From: JBBDST01 sp040904765 | GTDB lineage: Bacteria > Actinomycetota > Nitriliruptoria > Nitriliruptorales > Nitriliruptoraceae | Length of the DNA stretch: 8,219 nucleotides | Direction: 5' to 3' | NCBI GenBank assembly: GCA_040904765.1 | Contig: JBBDST010000018.1 | Location: forward strand, 1 to 8,219 | Translations under genes and position numbers: made by a program | The notes under the pieces: generated by a model | The model's input: only the letters and a program-made list of their open reading frames with translations | What the model was told of the DNA's origin: nothing | Database searches by the model: none | Shown here: one piece after another, positions 5,614-8,219 of the stretch | Numbering within the stretch: the stretch's first letter is position 1 | Layout: each line of letters starts with the position of its first letter

Positions 5614-6884
5614 TGTGGCTGGCGCTGACGAACGAACCGGTTCCAGTCTCGATCAAGCGCGCCGGTGAGCGCGCCGAGCGAGTCGGGGAGCCGGACTGCG
5701 GCGAGCTGCTTTTGATCGACGGCGGTGTCGCCAAGGTCGGCCATGATGTCGTTTACTGTTGCCGCCTGGGTGCTGTCGAGACGGTCGACGGCGATGGCCA
5801 GGCCATCGCCCCAGCCGTTGGCCGGGTCGAGTTTGGCTGCCTGCAGGTCAGGGTTAAGAACGAGATCAGCAAACACCATGGCTGCTGCCGGATCGCTTGC
5901 GTTGACGGGAATGGCCAGGTAGTGGTGATCGGCGATCGTGCCGGTATCAAAAACGAACGGTCGTGCAGTAGCAGGCAAGGTGCCCGCGTTGATGTTCGCA
6001 CCGATGCCGGCCGGCAACTGGGTGAAGGTGAAATCGATTTCGTTGTTGGCGAACAGCTGATCAAGATCGGCAATGTCGTTGGGGTAGGTCTGGCCTTGAC
6101 GCCACAGGTGAGGTCGCAGATCGTCAAGCAGATCCCACAATGGCCCTGCTGCTTTGGTATAGGCAGCCTCGTCAAACGATGCGAACCAGTTGTCTGGCCC
6201 GCTATTCATGGCGTAAAACCACTGTTTGACAAAGCGGGTCCCATGAAAGGCGGGAGGTGCCGGGTAGGTGAACCGGCCCGGGTTGGCAACGATCCAGTCG
6301 GCAAGTTCTCCATAGGTACGGGGCAGCTCTGATGCTTTCATGCGGGCACTGTCGTAGACGAACTGAAACTGTGCGCTACCCCAAGGTGACTCTGCGCCGT
6401 CAACGACAAGGCCAGCATCGAGCGCTACCGCCGGGTCGTCCCAGTCCACCAACCTGGCGTTGGGCAGCATTTGGGACCAACCGGTCATTAGCGCGTCGGC
6501 TTGACGCATCGTGGCGAAGTTGTCGCCGTTAATCCAGATGAGGTCGATCGAACCGTTTGATGAACGTCCAGCTTCGAGCTCGGCGAGCACCGCGTTGACT
6601 GCGTCTGCAGTGTCGGCCAGTGGTACCCGGTTGAGCGTGATCCCTTGTTGGGCAAGCCTGGGACCGTACACGTCGTCGACGAACCGGTTGATCTCGGTGC
6701 TGCCGCCCCACATGTGTAGATCAAGCGTTGCACCTTGGCCAGCTGCCACAACCGTGTCCCAGTCGTTTAAGTCGACCCTGATGGCTGCTGACGTGTCGTT
6801 TGCCGGTGTGCCACCTGCCGCGCAGGCGGTTGCCAGCAGTGACAGTAGGAGCAGTAGCACGCTTGGGCGCAGAGAATGTTTCAA
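5610..6884 (-). CDS. ynjB: ABC transporter substrate-binding lipoprotein, YnjB-like
   Basis: 424 residues if started at TTG 6884, which has GGAAGG (6892-6897) 7 nt upstream. The in-frame ATG at 6911 has no ribosome site. The N-terminus is a lipoprotein signal: KHSLRPS, a Leu-rich core, and ATAC with the lipidation Cys at 21, then a Gly/Ala/Thr-rich linker. The mature part shows motifs I recall from E. coli YnjB (388 residues): WGGSTEINR (WGGDTAINR in E. coli), LADTADAV, DLIWINGDNF, GAESPWGSAQ, NPGRFTYPAPPAFHGTRF and PLWDLLDDLRPHLWRQG. It is a periplasm-side or membrane-anchored solute receptor that delivers ligand to the permeases. The ligand of YnjB has not, to my knowledge, been settled, and nothing in the sequence identifies it. 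First gene of the operon, reading away from the sigma gene. The stop overlaps the permease start. Confidence 0.9.
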   Translation of the reverse strand: MKHSLRPSVLLLLLSLLATACAAGGTPANDTSAAIRVDLNDWDTVVAAGQGATLDLHMWGGSTEINRFVDDVYGPRLAQQGITLNRVPLADTADAVNAVLAELEAGRSSNGSIDLIWINGDNFATMRQADALMTGWSQMLPNARLVDWDDPAVALDAGLVVDGAESPWGSAQFQFVYDSARMKASELPRTYGELADWIVANPGRFTYPAPPAFHGTRFVKQWFYAMNSGPDNWFASFDEAAYTKAAGPLWDLLDDLRPHLWRQGQTYPNDIADLDQLFANNEIDFTFTQLPAGIGANINAGTLPATARPFVFDTGTIADHHYLAIPVNASDPAAAMVFADLVLNPDLQAAKLDPANGWGDGLAIAVDRLDSTQAATVNDIMADLGDTAVDQKQLAAVRLPDSLGALTGALDRDWNRFVRQRQPQ

Positions 6885-6891
6885 GGTGGGA

Positions 6892-6897
6892 CCTTCC
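6892..6897 (-). promoter_or_regulatory. Shine-Dalgarno deciding a TTG start
   Basis: GGAAGG on the minus strand, 7 nt before TTG 6884. It decides the start of the binding lipoprotein, because the upstream ATG 6911 has no comparable site. A start at TTG also places the signal peptide's basic residues at the very N-terminus. Confidence 0.7.
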
Positions 6898-6948
6898 GGT
6901 AAAAAAGTCATGAAACTGTGGCTCGCAAGAGTTTGAGCCCACTGAAAT

Positions 6949-6975
6949 AACCCGCCGGCGGCAGGGATACTTCCA
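6949..6975 (-). promoter_or_regulatory. predicted ECF promoter P3 (TGGAAG-N18-GTT) for the ynj-like operon
   Basis: On the minus strand TGGAAG (6975-6970) is followed after exactly 18 nt by GTT (6951-6949). It differs from P1/P2 by one base in the -35. Transcription would start near 6942, about 58 nt before TTG 6884. The spacer contains the palindrome CCGCCGGCGG (6952-6961). It is the weakest of the four matches, but its position relative to P4 is identical to that of P2 relative to P1. Confidence 0.45.
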
Positions 6976-6992
6976 TGTTCATCCGTTTTTGA

Positions 6993-7019
6993 GGGAACAA
7001 TGCCGGCTGGTGTGGGGTT
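6993..7019 (+). promoter_or_regulatory. predicted autoregulated ECF promoter P4 (GGGAAC-N18-GTT) of the sigma gene
   Basis: GGGAAC (6993-6998), 18 nt, GTT (7017-7019). This fits the published SigR/SigH-type consensus: GGGAAC followed by A, 16 nt, G, then GTT. The start would lie near 7026, about 37 nt before GTG 7063. It places the ATG at 7000 inside the promoter. Confidence 0.65.
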
Positions 7020-7062
7020 GCCTGTGGTTGGAGGCGATCAGCACGACAGATCAGGACGACAT

Positions 7063-7623
7063 GTGAGTGGTAGTGTGAGTCGGGTGGCGAACAAGACCCG
7101 CGAAGACCGATTTCGAGAGCAGGTGCTCCCGGAACTTGAAGTGCTGTACCGGGTTGCGCGACGGTTGGCACGCACCTTGCCTGAGGCAGAAGATCTCGTC
7201 CAAGACGCGTTGTTGCGCGCCTACCGTGGATTTGATGGTTTTGATGGTCGTTACGTGCGGGCATGGCTGTTGACGATTTTGCGCAACACCCATTACAACC
7301 GGATCCGGAAACGTCAACCCGATTTTCTTGACGATGAGATTGCCCAGCGCCTGCCGGCACGAGGCGCGGCTGGTCGCCAAGACGGTACGTCTGAACAGGC
7401 GTTTCATGACGAATTTGATCCGCGTGTGCGCGATGCGCTGGCCTCGTTATCTGCCAGCCACAGGGCTGTCATTGCGCTTGTCGATCTTGACGAGTTGAGC
7501 TATCAGGAGGCAGCTGAAGTGATTGGTGTTCCCGTTGGCACAGTCATGAGCCGCCTGCATCGCGCCCGACGCAAGGTTCGCGTGCAGTTAGAACAGACCG
7601 GGTTTTTGGAGGTGGACCGATGA
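7063..7623 (+). CDS. ECF RNA polymerase sigma factor, SigR/SigH-like
   Basis: 186 residues from GTG 7063, chosen for AGGA 6 nt upstream; the ATG at 7000 lies within the predicted promoter. Sigma region 2 spans about 20-84, with AEDLVQDALLRAYRGF (42-57; core-binding and -10 recognition) and RAWLLTILRNTHYNRIRKR (66-84). A linker of about 35 polar residues follows, then region 4 at about 122-176, with the helix-turn-helix SYQEAAEVIGVPVGTVMSRLHRARRKV that reads the -35. There are no extra C-terminal domains. Its stop overlaps the ATG of the ZAS anti-sigma gene (ATGA), the classic co-translated pair. The GGGAAC-N18-GTT element in front suggests autoregulation, and related elements before three other transcripts suggest it controls this locus. 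The SigR/SigH assignment rests on the partner type and promoter match, not on a tree. Confidence 0.9.
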   Translation: MSGSVSRVANKTREDRFREQVLPELEVLYRVARRLARTLPEAEDLVQDALLRAYRGFDGFDGRYVRAWLLTILRNTHYNRIRKRQPDFLDDEIAQRLPARGAAGRQDGTSEQAFHDEFDPRVRDALASLSASHRAVIALVDLDELSYQEAAEVIGVPVGTVMSRLHRARRKVRVQLEQTGFLEVDR

Positions 7624-7916
7624 GTTTTCGCCGTCGTCTGCCACTGCCCTTGCCGCCAGAGCCTGACTGCCACGAGGTCGGTGCGGTGTTGCAGGCCTAT
7701 CTTGATGGCGAACTTGGCCCCCAAGATGCTGAACTTGTCACCGCACATCTTGCACACTGCGAACGCTGCCAGATCGAGTCGGTTACGGTTGAGCGGGTTG
7801 TTGAGGCGATTCGACAACAGCGTCCCGATCTTGATGCCGAACCAATCGACCGGCTCACCGGCTTTGTTGATCGACTTATGCGTGATGGCCCAAAGGACGG
7901 CCCGAAAGCATCCTGA
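7620..7916 (+). CDS. ZAS-type anti-sigma factor (RsrA-like)
   Basis: 98 residues, with GGAGG 7 nt before the ATG at 7620, which overlaps the sigma stop. The zinc site is C17-x25-H43-x3-C47-x2-C50, identical in spacing to RsrA, where thiol oxidation of this site ejects zinc and frees the sigma factor. An N-terminal extension rich in Pro and Arg (residues 1-15) is absent from the paralog at 292-540. After the zinc site comes a helical segment (VERVVEAIRQQRPDLD) expected to pack on the sigma factor. There is no membrane span, so it is a cytoplasmic sensor. Expected role: holds the upstream sigma factor inactive under reducing conditions. The sensing role is inferred from the family; the four ligands are seen. 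Confidence 0.88.
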   Translation: MSFRRRLPLPLPPEPDCHEVGAVLQAYLDGELGPQDAELVTAHLAHCERCQIESVTVERVVEAIRQQRPDLDAEPIDRLTGFVDRLMRDGPKDGPKAS

Positions 7917-7967
7917 TGAGGTCATGCGCTGCAGCGTTTGCTCACCATTTGTCGGGCTGATTTTTTT
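7898..7967 (+). terminator. weak possible terminator after the anti-sigma gene
   Basis: CGGCCCGA (7898-7905) can pair with TCGGGCTG (7952-7959, one G-U), followed by A and seven Ts (7961-7967). The loop of 46 nt is far longer than normal and the left arm is still inside the anti-sigma gene, so this may be chance. No GGAA-N18-GTT element is seen between 7917 and 7995, so the hydrolase either has another promoter or is read through. Confidence 0.2.
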
Positions 7968-7995
7968 CGGCTTATCGCGTTCATGAAGGACTGTC

Positions 7996-8219
7996 GTGTC
8001 TGAAACCCTCAACTTTGCGGGAAGTACCGGCGCACGCCTATCAGGGGTGCTTGACGTTCCTGACGGTGAGGTCAAGGGAAGCGTCTTGTTGGCACACTGC
8101 TTTACCTGTTCGAAGGATCTGCACACGATGACGCGGCTCGCCCGCGGGCTGGTTGATGGCGGCTATGCGGTGATGCGTTTTGATTTCACTGGCCTTGGTG
8201 AAAGCGAAGGGGACTTTGC
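7996..8219 (+). CDS. alpha/beta hydrolase, probably the OsmC-fused type (N-terminus only)
   Basis: 74 complete codons are visible before the window ends. GTG 7996 is preceded by GAAGGA with 5 nt between. The sequence LLAHCFTCSKDLHTMTRLARGL followed by GYAVMRFDFTGLGESEGDF is the recognisable start of bifunctional alpha/beta hydrolase/OsmC proteins. In these the N-terminal hydrolase half is followed by an OsmC peroxiredoxin-like domain with two reactive cysteines. The OsmC part would lie outside this window, so the fusion is a prediction. OsmC proteins reduce organic hydroperoxides, which would fit a thiol-stress sigma factor just upstream (79 bp after the anti-sigma stop). The nucleophile elbow of the hydrolase is also beyond the edge, so activity cannot be judged. 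Confidence 0.82.
   Translation, partial: MSETLNFAGSTGARLSGVLDVPDGEVKGSVLLAHCFTCSKDLHTMTRLARGLVDGGYAVMRFDFTGLGESEGDF

Noticed and set aside
5598..6332. 244-codon plus-strand open frame
   Set aside because: Antisense to the binding-protein gene; no recognisable domain.
6885..6948. Riboswitch (e.g. TPP) in the leader of the binding-protein gene
   Set aside because: No conserved TPP-type CTGAGA or similar core is seen; only a short GGCTC/GAGCC hairpin, too small to support a class.
7000..7062. ATG 7000 as start of the sigma factor
   Set aside because: It falls between the predicted -35 and -10 elements, and the extra 21 residues have no sigma-like features; GTG 7063 has a ribosome site.

Overview
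The window looks like a piece of a draft or metagenome-assembled bacterial genome: it has moderately high GC, many GTG/TTG starts and one 100-N scaffold gap. The best lineage guess is an actinobacterium or relative, because the regulatory pair resembles the SigR/SigH sigma factors and RsrA-type zinc anti-sigma (ZAS) proteins of that phylum. The taxonomic call is weak.

Layout. (1) Positions 1-635, minus strand: a possible 32-aa small ORF, a ZAS anti-sigma-like protein with no sigma gene beside it, and the N-terminus of an NADH-dehydrogenase-like FAD oxidoreductase. (2) 835-2277, plus strand: a mercuric-reductase/lipoamide-dehydrogenase-like disulfide oxidoreductase. (3) 2281-6884, minus strand: a compact operon of substrate-binding lipoprotein, permease, permease (the permease junction lies in the N gap), ATPase and a CDP-alcohol phosphatidyltransferase. 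Gene content and order match E. coli ynjB-ynjC-ynjD-ynjF without the rhodanese ynjE. All three junctions that can be seen are 4-bp ATGA overlaps. (4) 7063-7916, plus strand: an ECF sigma factor overlapped by its own ZAS anti-sigma gene, followed by the start of an alpha/beta hydrolase of the OsmC-fused type (7996 onward).

The main observation is regulatory. Both divergent intergenic regions (707-777 and 6949-7019) carry the same 71-bp layout: AAC-N18-CTTCC(C/A)-N17-GGGAA(G/C)-N18-GTT. Read outward, this is two back-to-back ECF promoters of the form GGGAAS-N18-GTT (one has T at the first base). That spacing and -10 triplet fit the SigR/SigH class. The four predicted promoters drive the sigma/anti-sigma operon itself, the ynj-like operon, the disulfide oxidoreductase, and the second ZAS protein with its FAD oxidoreductase.

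Inference: this is a self-contained thiol/redox-stress locus. One ECF sigma factor would autoregulate, switch on two flavin oxidoreductases and an uncharacterised transporter with a phospholipid-headgroup enzyme, and induce two ZAS anti-sigma paralogs. Both paralogs keep the same C-x25-H-x3-C-x2-C zinc site. The substrate of the transporter and the identity of the lipid product cannot be read from the sequence.
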